A DNA stretch of 5,584 nucleotides from Planctomycetota bacterium (lineage in GTDB: Bacteria > Planctomycetota > SZUA-567). The notes under the pieces were generated by a model. The model did no database searches, had not been told where the DNA came from, and saw only the letters and a program-made list of their open reading frames with translations. The DNA lies in assembly GCA_031270145.1 (NCBI GenBank), contig JAISYD010000324.1, forward strand, positions 1 through 5,584, given 5' to 3'. Within the stretch, counting starts at the first letter, position 1; every line of letters starts with the position of its first letter. Shown piece by piece: positions 1 to 5,584 of the stretch. A program made the position numbers and the translations under genes.

Positions 1-1283
1 CGGGGAATTCCACCTAGTCGCCCCCGCAGGTAGCTCTTGCGGATATCCTTGTCGTATCGGACATCCTTGTACTCGCTGAAGGAGAGCAGGTTCGAAGCTC
101 CGGCGGCGTCTCTTTCGGCTACCCACATCTCGTCACGGCGAAGGAGTTGCTGATCCATGAGCAGCACGTCATGGGTGGTCAGCAACAACTGCGTTCTGGT
201 TTCCGTGGAGCAGTTGGCGAGGTACGCTTCGAGCAATCCGCGTGTCAGCAGCGTGTGCAGGCTGCGGTCAACCTCGTCGATCACGTAGACCTTCTTCGAA
301 ACTTGGGTCGAGAGCTCAAGAAACGCGGGCAGCAGATCAATCACCCGCTGCGAGCCGTCCGACTCCTGACGGATCTCGAACTTGGCTTCCGTGCCGTCCA
401 CCTCCGGATGATAGGTCACCAGTTTCTTGGCGATCAGCTCGCCACTTTTGCGGGTCACCACGAACCGTTCGTTGATCGGCTCGGTCAGCATACGAACGGT
501 CATGCCTTCTTTCACGTCTTCCTGCAGCCTGGTCTTCAGTGGTTCTGGCAGTGGAATGTTCTCGAAGGGGATCCCCTCGCCACCCAGGTGCGCAATGCCG
601 GTGTCGAGCCGCGGCAACATCTCGTTCATGGTTGAGTAGAGCGGATGCCCCTCGTCGAGGAATTGCTCGAAATGTTCGAAGCGGGAATCGGGCGCGACCA
701 GCTCGAGCGTGTCCTTGAACCAGTCGTAGACCGGCCGGAAATTGTCGACCTTCTGGGAGACCGAGTTGGTCAGAAAGAGTTGGTTGTCCCGGGTCCCTTT
801 GAAGGTGAACTGGAGGAACTGGTTCTTGGCCAGGGAAGCATCGAAGTTGGGCTTTCCGTCCCGGCGGTGGTAGAGCACCTTTTCACTGGTGCTCGTAATG
901 ACCGCCAACTTCTCTTCCAGAACCGCCTTACGGGTCACCGTGAAGCTGAACTCGTAAACGATCTCGTCGATCACTAGCTCGAAGCTAAACCGCGACGGCT
1001 GATCGGCCGCCTTGGCGTCCAGCCGGAACGGCTCGACAAGAATCAGGCTGTCGAACCGGGTACCCTTGACGACCAACGCCTTGGCGAAACTCATGGCCTT
1101 AAAGAAATTGGTTTTGCCCGACGCGTTGCCTCCATAAATTGCCGCAACCGGAAGAACTCTCGTCTGGTATTTGCCGAGCTTGGGAACCCTGTCTCCATGC
1201 TGGCGCTCCCGGCTGGCGACCATCGAAAATGTGACCTGGTTGCGGAAGGACATCCAGTTTTCGAGTGAGAAACTGATTATCAT
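1..1283 (-). CDS. AAA15-family ATP-binding protein (COG1106/RloA-like), 3' end cut by window edge
   Basis: This reading frame is open from ATG 1283 to the window edge (427 codons plus 2 nt, no stop). It encodes an SMC/ABC-fold ATPase. Visible motifs: N-terminal beta strand MIISFSLENWMSFRN, Walker A GGNASGKTN (residues 51-59), ABC-type signature ESDGSQR (307-313), Walker B KVYVIDEVD (331-339) with the catalytic Glu, and switch His in TTHD (369-372). The last visible stretch, SYLRGRLGGIP (417-427), resembles the usual C-terminus of AAA15 proteins, so probably only about ten residues are missing. No membrane segment or signal peptide is seen; it should be cytosolic. The start is fixed by AAGGAGG seven bases upstream. 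The gene has its own promoter and is lower in GC than lptD and ruvB. Relatives are often accessory or phage-defence genes paired with an RloB-type protein (AbiL-like pairs); any partner would lie beyond position 1. The family call is strong; a defence role is inference. Confidence 0.92.
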   Translation of the reverse strand, partial: MIISFSLENWMSFRNQVTFSMVASRERQHGDRVPKLGKYQTRVLPVAAIYGGNASGKTNFFKAMSFAKALVVKGTRFDSLILVEPFRLDAKAADQPSRFSFELVIDEIVYEFSFTVTRKAVLEEKLAVITSTSEKVLYHRRDGKPNFDASLAKNQFLQFTFKGTRDNQLFLTNSVSQKVDNFRPVYDWFKDTLELVAPDSRFEHFEQFLDEGHPLYSTMNEMLPRLDTGIAHLGGEGIPFENIPLPEPLKTRLQEDVKEGMTVRMLTEPINERFVVTRKSGELIAKKLVTYHPEVDGTEAKFEIRQESDGSQRVIDLLPAFLELSTQVSKKVYVIDEVDRSLHTLLTRGLLEAYLANCSTETRTQLLLTTHDVLLMDQQLLRRDEMWVAERDAAGASNLLSFSEYKDVRYDKDIRKSYLRGRLGGIP

Positions 1284-1290
1284 CTTACCG

Positions 1291-1297
1291 CCTCCTT
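1291..1297 (-). promoter_or_regulatory. Strong Shine-Dalgarno of the AAA15 ATPase gene
   Basis: The minus strand reads AAGGAGG, followed by a 7-nt spacer and ATG at 1283-1281. This near-perfect anti-16S match decides the start and rules out the later in-frame Met codons at residues 11 and 21. Confidence 0.9.
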
Positions 1298-1326
1298 AAG
1301 TGAAATATTCGCTTTATTATGCATTT

Positions 1327-1355
1327 AATATAGGCATAGGCGGCCTGAAAGTCAA
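1327..1355 (-). promoter_or_regulatory. Sigma70-type promoter of the AAA15 ATPase gene
   Basis: On the minus strand, -35 TTGACT (1355-1350) and -10 TATATT (1332-1327) are separated by exactly 17 bases. Just upstream, 1357-1375 is a T/A-rich run on the minus strand that resembles an UP element. The predicted transcript starts near 1320 and would have a leader of about 37 nt before the ATG. It lies downstream of the ssrA terminator, so the ATPase is probably transcribed independently of ssrA. No clear operator palindrome was seen in the leader. Confidence 0.75.
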
Positions 1356-1363
1356 TCTAAAAA

Positions 1364-1545
1364 AGAAAATATCTCGTTAAGTGCCTCTGCAACTGATCCG
1401 GCACTCGAAGTTCTTGATAAATCATTTGGACAATAGTGGAACATCCGAAACAGAGAGAGAAAGGCGGGATGATGGGAGGAATCGATGCTGCGTAGAGGTG
1501 CTTCGGAAAGATGTGAAACGGGCGCAACTCCTTTAGAAACAAGGG
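1364..1545. other. Intergenic stretch without a supported gene
   Basis: About 180 bp lie between the ATPase promoter and the ssrA terminator. Short minus-strand frames cross it (for example one ending at 1352-1354), but none has a ribosome binding site at a plausible start or a recognisable domain. Composition is AT-richer than the flanking genes, about 45% GC on the line starting at 1381. No repeat, tRNA or copy of the ssrA 3' end was seen here. Confidence 0.6.
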
Positions 1546-1591
1546 AAAAAAGAAAACCCGTCATCCCGGAGAATGACCCCGGAGAGACGGG
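1546..1591 (-). terminator. Rho-independent terminator of ssrA
   Basis: On the minus strand, starting 15 nt after the tmRNA CCA, CCCGTC (1591-1586) pairs with GACGGG (1562-1557) around an internal CCGG/CCGG stem. The T-rich tract TTTTCTTTTTT (1556-1546) follows directly. Position and orientation fit termination of the ssrA transcript. An alternative fold pairs GTCAT with ATGAC inside the same stem. Confidence 0.85.
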
Positions 1592-1606
1592 CTTGTCTTT
1601 TGTGGA

Positions 1607-1962
1607 TGGTGGAGGCGGCGGGAATCGAACCCGCGTCCTGCGACGTTTTTGGAGGAAGCCGCTCCGTGCGCAGTCGGTGATTGAGTCTCGCCGTCCGGGG
1701 TTCATCGACAGACCCCGGTTGGCCAGCCCAAGTTTGCTCTCGAAATCCCGGCGGCTTGGGCCTGCCTACGGAATGTCCAGCCGATGTCGTCCCGCGGTGA
1801 CGGTATCGGCGTCCCGGCCGCGGGCGTTGCCTAAGCTTTAGGCAGCGAGAGCATAATCATGCTCGGCAGTTATTAGTGTGATCGGCTTTTTAACGGGGCC
1901 AACCGATCAACCCCGGCACGCTGCTTCAACCGCGCCCGCCCAGTCGAATCCAAATCGCCCCC
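1607..1962 (-). ncRNA. ssrA: tmRNA (transfer-messenger RNA), one-piece
   Basis: This 356-nt RNA rescues stalled ribosomes by acting first as alanyl-tRNA and then as a short message tagging the nascent protein for proteolysis, working with SmpB. The 5' end GGGGGCG (1962-1956) pairs with CGCCTCC (1617-1611), giving a 7-bp acceptor stem with a G3·U70 wobble, the AlaRS identity element. Discriminator A and an encoded CCA end the gene at 1607. A D-like region begins GATTTGGATTCGAC, and the T-arm is GCGGG-TTCGATT-CCCGC (1634-1618). The tag frame runs from 1867 to a TAA at 1840-1838. The stop lies in the hairpin GCCTAA-AGC-TTAGGC, as expected for the helix after the tag. The gene is uninterrupted, not the permuted two-piece form. 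It has its own promoter upstream and terminator downstream. Confidence 0.97.
1838..1867 (-). other. tmRNA proteolysis-tag reading frame (AEHDYALAA)
   Basis: Reading back from the TAA at 1840-1838, the codons are GCC GAG CAT GAT TAT GCT CTC GCT GCC, giving AEHDYALAA. The YALAA end matches the canonical degron recognised by ClpXP-type proteases. The resume codon is assigned as GCC (1867-1865), preceded by TAACT, which fits the sequence context usually found before resume codons. Nine encoded residues is slightly shorter than the ten of E. coli (ANDENYALAA). The resume codon is the less certain end. Confidence 0.85.
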
Positions 1963-2006
1963 GGAAACCCAACGGGTCGCCGCGCCCGACGGCGCAACCG
2001 CGCGAC
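1963..2006 (-). other. Pre-tmRNA 5' leader
   Basis: From the -10 box, transcription should begin near 2006, leaving about 44 nt to be removed, by family knowledge through RNase P, before the mature 5' G at 1962. The leader contains GTCGC (2006-2002) and GCGAC (1980-1976), which could pair and enclose further GC-rich complementarity. The exact start base is inferred. Confidence 0.55.
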
Positions 2007-2012
2007 AACCGC

Positions 2013-2041
2013 ATTATACCCCGCCAAGGCGTCCTTGGCAA
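2013..2041 (-). promoter_or_regulatory. Sigma70-type promoter of ssrA
   Basis: On the minus strand, -35 TTGCCA (2041-2036) and a perfect -10 TATAAT (2018-2013) are separated by 17 bases. It lies between the ruvB stop and the mature ssrA 5' end. This near-consensus promoter suits an abundant stable RNA and makes ssrA independent of ruvB transcription. The -35 box and spacer are overlapped by the inverted repeat at 2023-2039. Confidence 0.85.
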
Positions 2042-2070
2042 GGGCCGGTCCGGATTTTTTTTGCCTTGCC
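2023..2070. repeat. Overlapping inverted repeats at the ruvB 3' end and ssrA promoter
   Basis: On the plus strand, GCCAAGG (2023-2029) and CCTTGGC (2033-2039) form a 7-bp palindrome with a 3-nt centre. GGCAAGG (2037-2043) and CCTTGCC (2064-2070) form a second one with a 20-nt interior. The two share bases 2037-2039, so the RNA hairpins are largely mutually exclusive. On the minus strand no U-tract follows either stem, so this is not a standard intrinsic terminator. It could be the processed 3' end of the ruvB mRNA, an operator over the ssrA -35, or chance in GC-rich DNA. Confidence 0.5.
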
Positions 2071-2072
2071 GG

Positions 2073-3101
2073 TCATTCGCCGCCGCCGAACAGCCCGCCC
2101 GGGGCCTTGCCGGCGCCAATGGCCTCCCAGCCGCCCGGCGCCAGCTTCCGGCCGGCGGGAGTCTTGATCAGGTAGCCCTGACGGATGAGGAAGGGCTCGT
2201 GGACGTTTTCCAGGGTGTCCTCGGTTTCGCCCACCGACACCGCCAGGGTTTTGAGGCCCACCGGGCCGCCGTCGTGGCGCGCCAGGACGCCCAGGATTCG
2301 CCGATCCATTTCCGCCAGGCCGCCTTCGTCCACCCCCAGCATCCGCAGGGTCTCGGCCGCTATCGGCCCGGTGACGGCGCCGTCGCCGTTGACCTCGGCC
2401 ACGTCCCGGGCCCGGGCTAGGAAGCGGTTGGCGATTCTGGGCGTGCCCCGGCAGCGGCGGGCCAGCTCCAGCGCCCCCTCGGGGTCCAGCCGGATGCCGA
2501 GGATGCCGGCGGAGCGGGCGAGGATGCGCCCAAGCTCGTCGGCGGAATAGTATTCAAGCCGCTCCAGGATGCCGAACCTGGCCCGGAAGGGGGCGGTCAG
2601 GAGGCCGTCGCGGGTGGTGGCGCCAATCAGGGTGAAGCGGGGGATGGTCAGATGGATGCTCTTGGCGTACAGTCCCGAGTCCATGACGATGTCGATGGCC
2701 CAGTCCTCCATGGCGGAGTAGAGGTATTCCTCCACCACGTTGGAAAGGCGGTGGATCTCGTCGATGAAAAGGATTTGCCCCTCCTTCAGGCTGGTGAGGA
2801 GGCCGGCCAGGTCGGCCGGCCGCTCCAGGGCCGGCCCGGAGGTGACGTGCGGCTCGACCCCCATTTCCGCCGCCACAATGCCGGCCAGGGTGGTTTTGCC
2901 CAGGCCGGGCGGGCCGGAAAAAAGGATGTGATCCAGCGGCTCGGCGCGTTTCCTGGCGGCCTGGATGTAGATGCCCAGGTTCCGGCGCAGGCGCTCCTGG
3001 CCGGGGAAGTCCTCGAAGCGCCTGGGCCGGAGCCGGTTTTCAAAGGCCTGATCGCTGTTGCCCCGCTCAAGGATTCCGGCTTCCGAATCGGGCGGGGTCA
3101 A
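2073..3101 (-). CDS. ruvB: Holliday junction branch migration ATPase RuvB
   Basis: RuvB is the hexameric AAA+ motor that, with RuvA, drives Holliday-junction branch migration before RuvC cleavage; it is cytosolic. With the TTG start it is 342 residues, against 336 in E. coli. In order: N-terminal RPRRFEDFPGQ (26-35), Walker A GPPGLGKTT (63-71), Walker B LFIDEIH (111-117), the AMED segment leading into the RuvA-contacting beta-hairpin (about 130-155), sensor 1 GATTR (160-164), arginine finger R175 in FRARFG, sensor 2 R222 in GTPRIANR, then the winged-helix domain with GGPVGL (278-283) and EPFLIRQGYL (302-311). The DNA-binding TPRGR-type motif reads TPAGR here. The frame stays open about 100 codons upstream, but that part is a shadow of lptD; homology starts near the TTG at 3101, which has GAAGGA nine bases before it. 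The TTG overlaps the lptD TGA (TTGA), implying translational coupling. ruvA and ruvC are not in the window. Confidence 0.96.
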   Translation of the reverse strand: MTPPDSEAGILERGNSDQAFENRLRPRRFEDFPGQERLRRNLGIYIQAARKRAEPLDHILFSGPPGLGKTTLAGIVAAEMGVEPHVTSGPALERPADLAGLLTSLKEGQILFIDEIHRLSNVVEEYLYSAMEDWAIDIVMDSGLYAKSIHLTIPRFTLIGATTRDGLLTAPFRARFGILERLEYYSADELGRILARSAGILGIRLDPEGALELARRCRGTPRIANRFLARARDVAEVNGDGAVTGPIAAETLRMLGVDEGGLAEMDRRILGVLARHDGGPVGLKTLAVSVGETEDTLENVHEPFLIRQGYLIKTPAGRKLAPGGWEAIGAGKAPGGLFGGGE

Positions 3102-5584
3102 AATTGCACATCCTTCAAATCCGCGTCGGCCGCCGGGCTGTCGATGCGGTAGCCGGACTCCAGGTAGCCGGCGGCCCCGGGATAGCGGCCGCTGGCCAGC
3201 GGCTCCACCTCGGCCGAAAAGGCGGGCGGCGGACTCTCGTAGCCCATGAAGGACTTGGGGGAAAGCGAGAAAAAGAAGCCGTGGTTGCCGGCGTTGCGGT
3301 CGCGGACATAGCTGAAGGCCAGTTCGAAGGTGTCGACGTCGCGGTAGAGGGTGAGGCGGTATTTGTTGAAGCCGTGCCGGACCCCCGGCTGGCTGCGGCG
3401 CCATTCGAAGGCCATGGCGCCCTCCACCGAGTAATGGCTGGAATCGTTCCAGAGCTTGGTGCGGAGGGCGAAATGCGTTTCCGAGGTCGGGGCGGCGTTT
3501 TCGAAGCCCAGGAAATTCCCGCCCCGGTAATAATAATGGGCGACCGAGACCCGGAACATCGAGCCGAGGCGCCAGTCGGCCGAGGCCAGGAAGCGGTTGA
3601 AGGCGGTGTCGTGCAAATCATAGTCGCCGCTGAGCGAAAGCGAAAGGCGGCGGGTGGGGCGGAAAATGAGGTCGCCGCTCAATTCCGAGAAGCGGTGCCC
3701 GTAGTTCACCTCGTCCCGATCCCTGGCGCGGGGATAGTGGTAGAGGGCGAGGTTCAAGTCAAGGATGTTAAGCTCCGGCACCTTGTCGCCCGGGGCGTTT
3801 TCATAGTCGCGGCGCTGCAGCTTCTCGTGCAGCTCGACGCCGAAGCGGCGCTGGCGGCGGTATTCGTCGAAAACGTCCACCGGGTAAAGCTCGCGCCGGG
3901 AGTCAAGCCGCGGGCGGGCGTTCTCCAGGTAGCTCAGCGTCGGCTCCGAGATCAGCCGCCACTGGTCGCTGGCTCCGAAAATGCTGTAGGTCCTGGTGGA
4001 GAGATCCGCCCCGAAGGGGACGGCGTAATAGCCGCCGCCGCTTCCGCGGGCCTGGAGGTCGCCGGGGGAAAAGGGGCGGTTGTAATAAGGGCTGTTTTTC
4101 CCGTTGGCCCGGAGATCGCCTAGAATCGCCGGGTCGACCGTCCCCATGGCGTCGGAATAATAGCCGGTCCGCAAGCCGACCCAGGGTTTCAAAACCGCGA
4201 GACGGCCCAGCTTCAGCGGCGCCTCCAGGGTCAGTTCGTTCATGACCCGGAACATGGAACCGTAGTTGTCCTTGCCGGCCAGCCGGCTGACGGCGAGGCC
4301 GGTGGTCGGATCCCGCCTGAACAAGGCGTCGGTATAGCGGTATTCGTCCTCGTCGAAGCCGCGGTTGATCACGCCGACGCGAAGATCGTCCTTCAGGAAC
4401 AGCGGCAGACCGCCCAGCCGGAGGCCGGGGATGGTCAGGCGCGCTTCGGGATAGTACTCCGACTTGGTCTGCCATTTGTTGGACAGGCGGGAGGAGGCCA
4501 CGAATTCCAGTTCCCAGTTGTTGTCGAGGCGGCGGAGGTCAATGCTGTTTTCCGGCTCCTTGGCGCTCCAGTAGCGGCCCGGATCGTAATCCCGCAGGTA
4601 GTCGCGGTCGTGGTGCAGATGCGCCTCGGCCCGGACGTCCCAGTAGTCGTTAAGCTGCTGGAAATGCTCCCAATCCACCGCCCAGCGGAAGTCCTTGCGG
4701 TAGAGGCCGGGATGCGCCGCGTCCCGGAATTCGTTCTGCTCCAGGGCGCGCTTCAAATCCCTGGCCTCGGAAATGGCGTATTCGTAGACGCCGTAAAGTT
4801 TCAGCTTGCCGAGCGATTCCAGGTCGCCCAGCTTGTAGGTCGTCTCCACTCCGGCCCCGGCGCCGCGGCGGCTGAACAGGTCGAGATCGAAAATGATTTT
4901 ATCGATTTTCAGCGGGCTGCCCGGCCGCTCGGCCAGCCGCCAGCCCCACTGGGTCCGGATGAAATAGCCGTAGTCGCTGCTTTGCCCGCCGGTCATGCGC
5001 ATCCAGGGCCAGTCGTATTGCAGATCCCGGATGAGGTAAGGGAAATACAAGAGCGGCAGGCGGCCGACGTTGACGGTGTTGTGATAGGCTTCGATTTTTT
5101 CCTTCTTGCGGAAAATGGCGGCGGGGGAGCGGAAATACCAGTGCGGCCGGGCGAAGGAGTCCGGGGTTATCCGGGCGTCGATAAGCTCCATGGTGTTGGA
5201 GTCGTGGGCCCGGAGTTCCCTGGCCTGGACATACATGCGCTTCAGGGAGCCGGAGGCGTCGTTCAGGGAGCTGGCGCTGTTGCCCAGGGAAGTGGAAGGC
5301 GCCGTGTCCAGGAAGTCCCGCACCGGCAAATCCACCCCGGCCCGATCCATCTTCACCCTGATGTTTTTGGCCAGGCCCCGCCATTCCTGGTAGTTGAAAG
5401 TCAATTGGTCGCAGTAAAAGGCGTTGCCGCCGGGTTCGTCGAAAAGGACGTCGCCCTCGGCGTAAATTTCCTGCAGTTCGATGTTCAACACCATGTTCCT
5501 GGCGGTGATGGTCAACTGCGGCAGGATGACCACGGCGTAGTTGCGCAGTATCGCCACCCGATGGCCGTCCTCGTCCTCCTCCCA
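3098..5584 (-). CDS. lptD: LPS-assembly outer membrane protein LptD/OstA-like, N-terminus beyond window
   Basis: LptD is the outer-membrane barrel that, with LptE, inserts LPS into the outer leaflet at the end of the Lpt bridge. Here 828 residues are visible; the frame is open at the right edge, so the signal peptide and first part of the protein are missing. The first 80 or so visible residues look like the OstA/LptA beta-jellyroll (ITARNMVLNIELQEIYAEGD pattern). A characteristic LptD segment, VGRLPLLYFPYLIRDL, begins near visible residue 173, followed by a long run of alternating, aromatic-rich strands typical of a large barrel (for example HYYYRGGNF, FELAFSYVRDRN). The chain ends in Phe, as many outer-membrane proteins do, but after about 46 Pro/Ala/Gly-rich residues. 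Only one Cys (visible residue 58) is present, unlike the four of E. coli LptD. It overlaps ruvB by three bases and likely shares its transcript. LptD is the best call; another OstA-domain barrel is possible. Confidence 0.82.
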   Translation of the reverse strand, partial: WEEDEDGHRVAILRNYAVVILPQLTITARNMVLNIELQEIYAEGDVLFDEPGGNAFYCDQLTFNYQEWRGLAKNIRVKMDRAGVDLPVRDFLDTAPSTSLGNSASSLNDASGSLKRMYVQARELRAHDSNTMELIDARITPDSFARPHWYFRSPAAIFRKKEKIEAYHNTVNVGRLPLLYFPYLIRDLQYDWPWMRMTGGQSSDYGYFIRTQWGWRLAERPGSPLKIDKIIFDLDLFSRRGAGAGVETTYKLGDLESLGKLKLYGVYEYAISEARDLKRALEQNEFRDAAHPGLYRKDFRWAVDWEHFQQLNDYWDVRAEAHLHHDRDYLRDYDPGRYWSAKEPENSIDLRRLDNNWELEFVASSRLSNKWQTKSEYYPEARLTIPGLRLGGLPLFLKDDLRVGVINRGFDEDEYRYTDALFRRDPTTGLAVSRLAGKDNYGSMFRVMNELTLEAPLKLGRLAVLKPWVGLRTGYYSDAMGTVDPAILGDLRANGKNSPYYNRPFSPGDLQARGSGGGYYAVPFGADLSTRTYSIFGASDQWRLISEPTLSYLENARPRLDSRRELYPVDVFDEYRRQRRFGVELHEKLQRRDYENAPGDKVPELNILDLNLALYHYPRARDRDEVNYGHRFSELSGDLIFRPTRRLSLSLSGDYDLHDTAFNRFLASADWRLGSMFRVSVAHYYYRGGNFLGFENAAPTSETHFALRTKLWNDSSHYSVEGAMAFEWRRSQPGVRHGFNKYRLTLYRDVDTFELAFSYVRDRNAGNHGFFFSLSPKSFMGYESPPPAFSAEVEPLASGRYPGAAGYLESGYRIDSPAADADLKDVQF
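3111..3116 (-). promoter_or_regulatory. Ribosome binding site deciding the ruvB TTG start
   Basis: GAAGGA on the minus strand, inside the last codons of lptD, lies nine bases before TTG 3101. No ATG or GTG in the ruvB frame is nearer to the start of homology, so this site supports the rare TTG initiator. Confidence 0.65.

Noticed and set aside
147..977. Plus-strand frames at 147-635 and 645-977
   Set aside because: Both are antisense to the AAA15 ATPase, whose minus-strand frame carries the conserved motifs throughout.
1357..1542. Minus-strand 61-residue frame in the spacer
   Set aside because: No ribosome binding site, no recognisable similarity, and it ends within the AT-rich promoter region of the ATPase gene.
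1607..1640. Search for a second copy of the ssrA 3' end (att duplication)
   Set aside because: No second copy was seen anywhere in the window, so no attachment site is annotated.
1352..1705. Minus-strand 117-residue frame
   Set aside because: It runs through the tmRNA 3' half, the terminator and the spacer, has no ribosome binding site and no domain. Its last 30 residues (from an ATG near 1444) were considered as a small gene but also lack a Shine-Dalgarno.
1485..1841. Plus-strand 118-residue frame containing GGGGGNRTRV
   Set aside because: It is the antisense of ssrA; the NRTRV-like string is the known artefact of translating across a reverse-complemented T-arm and acceptor stem.
1878..2420. 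Plus-strand 180-residue frame
   Set aside because: It crosses the tmRNA 5' part, its promoter and antisense ruvB; the composition is that of a shadow frame.
2652..3152. Plus-strand 166-residue frame
   Set aside because: Antisense shadow of ruvB and the end of lptD.
3102..3404. N-terminal extension of RuvB to 443 residues
   Set aside because: This stretch is a +1/-1 shadow of lptD codons; RuvB homology and the ribosome binding site place the start at 3101.
3104..4123. Plus-strand 339-residue frame opposite lptD
   Set aside because: A GC-rich antisense shadow, valine/alanine/glycine-heavy, overlapping the clear lptD coding frame.
1..5584. CRISPR array, insertion sequence or additional tRNA genes
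   Set aside because: No regularly spaced direct repeats, terminal inverted repeats with a transposase, or further tRNA-like structures were seen.

Overview
The window comes from a GC-rich diderm (Gram-negative) bacterium. It encodes an LptD-type outer-membrane LPS transporter, which only makes sense in a cell with an LPS outer membrane. The phylum cannot be fixed from this sequence alone. Every supported gene lies on the minus strand, so transcription runs from right to left.

Layout from right to left. (1) 5584-3098 is a large LptD/OstA-like gene whose N-terminus lies beyond the right edge. (2) 3101-2073 is ruvB, the Holliday-junction branch-migration motor. Its TTG start overlaps the lptD stop codon, so the two are probably translationally coupled. 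(3) 2041-2013 is a near-consensus sigma70 promoter, embedded in overlapping palindromes, for ssrA. (4) 1962-1607 is ssrA (tmRNA), a complete one-piece gene with an encoded CCA, the G3·U70 alanine identity pair and a short tag reading frame, AEHDYALAA. (5) 1591-1546 is an intrinsic terminator closing ssrA. (6) About 180 bp follow in which I see no gene. (7) 1355-1327 is a second, very good sigma70 promoter. (8) 1283-1 is an AAA15-type (COG1106-like) SMC/ABC-fold ATPase with a strong Shine-Dalgarno. It is cut by the left edge, probably only a few residues before its natural end.

The right two thirds (lptD, ruvB, ssrA) are housekeeping chromosome: envelope assembly, recombination repair and ribosome rescue. 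The left third differs. GC drops from roughly 65% or more to about 57% in the ATPase gene, and to 33-45% in parts of the spacer just past the ssrA 3' end (hand counts on sample lines). The ssrA 3' end is a classic integration site for genomic islands, and AAA15 ATPases are commonly accessory or phage-defence genes, often paired with RloB-type proteins. The most interesting reading is that the window straddles the edge of an island inserted at ssrA, with the ATPase as its first visible gene and a possible partner just outside the left edge. No second att copy or integrase is visible, so this remains inference.
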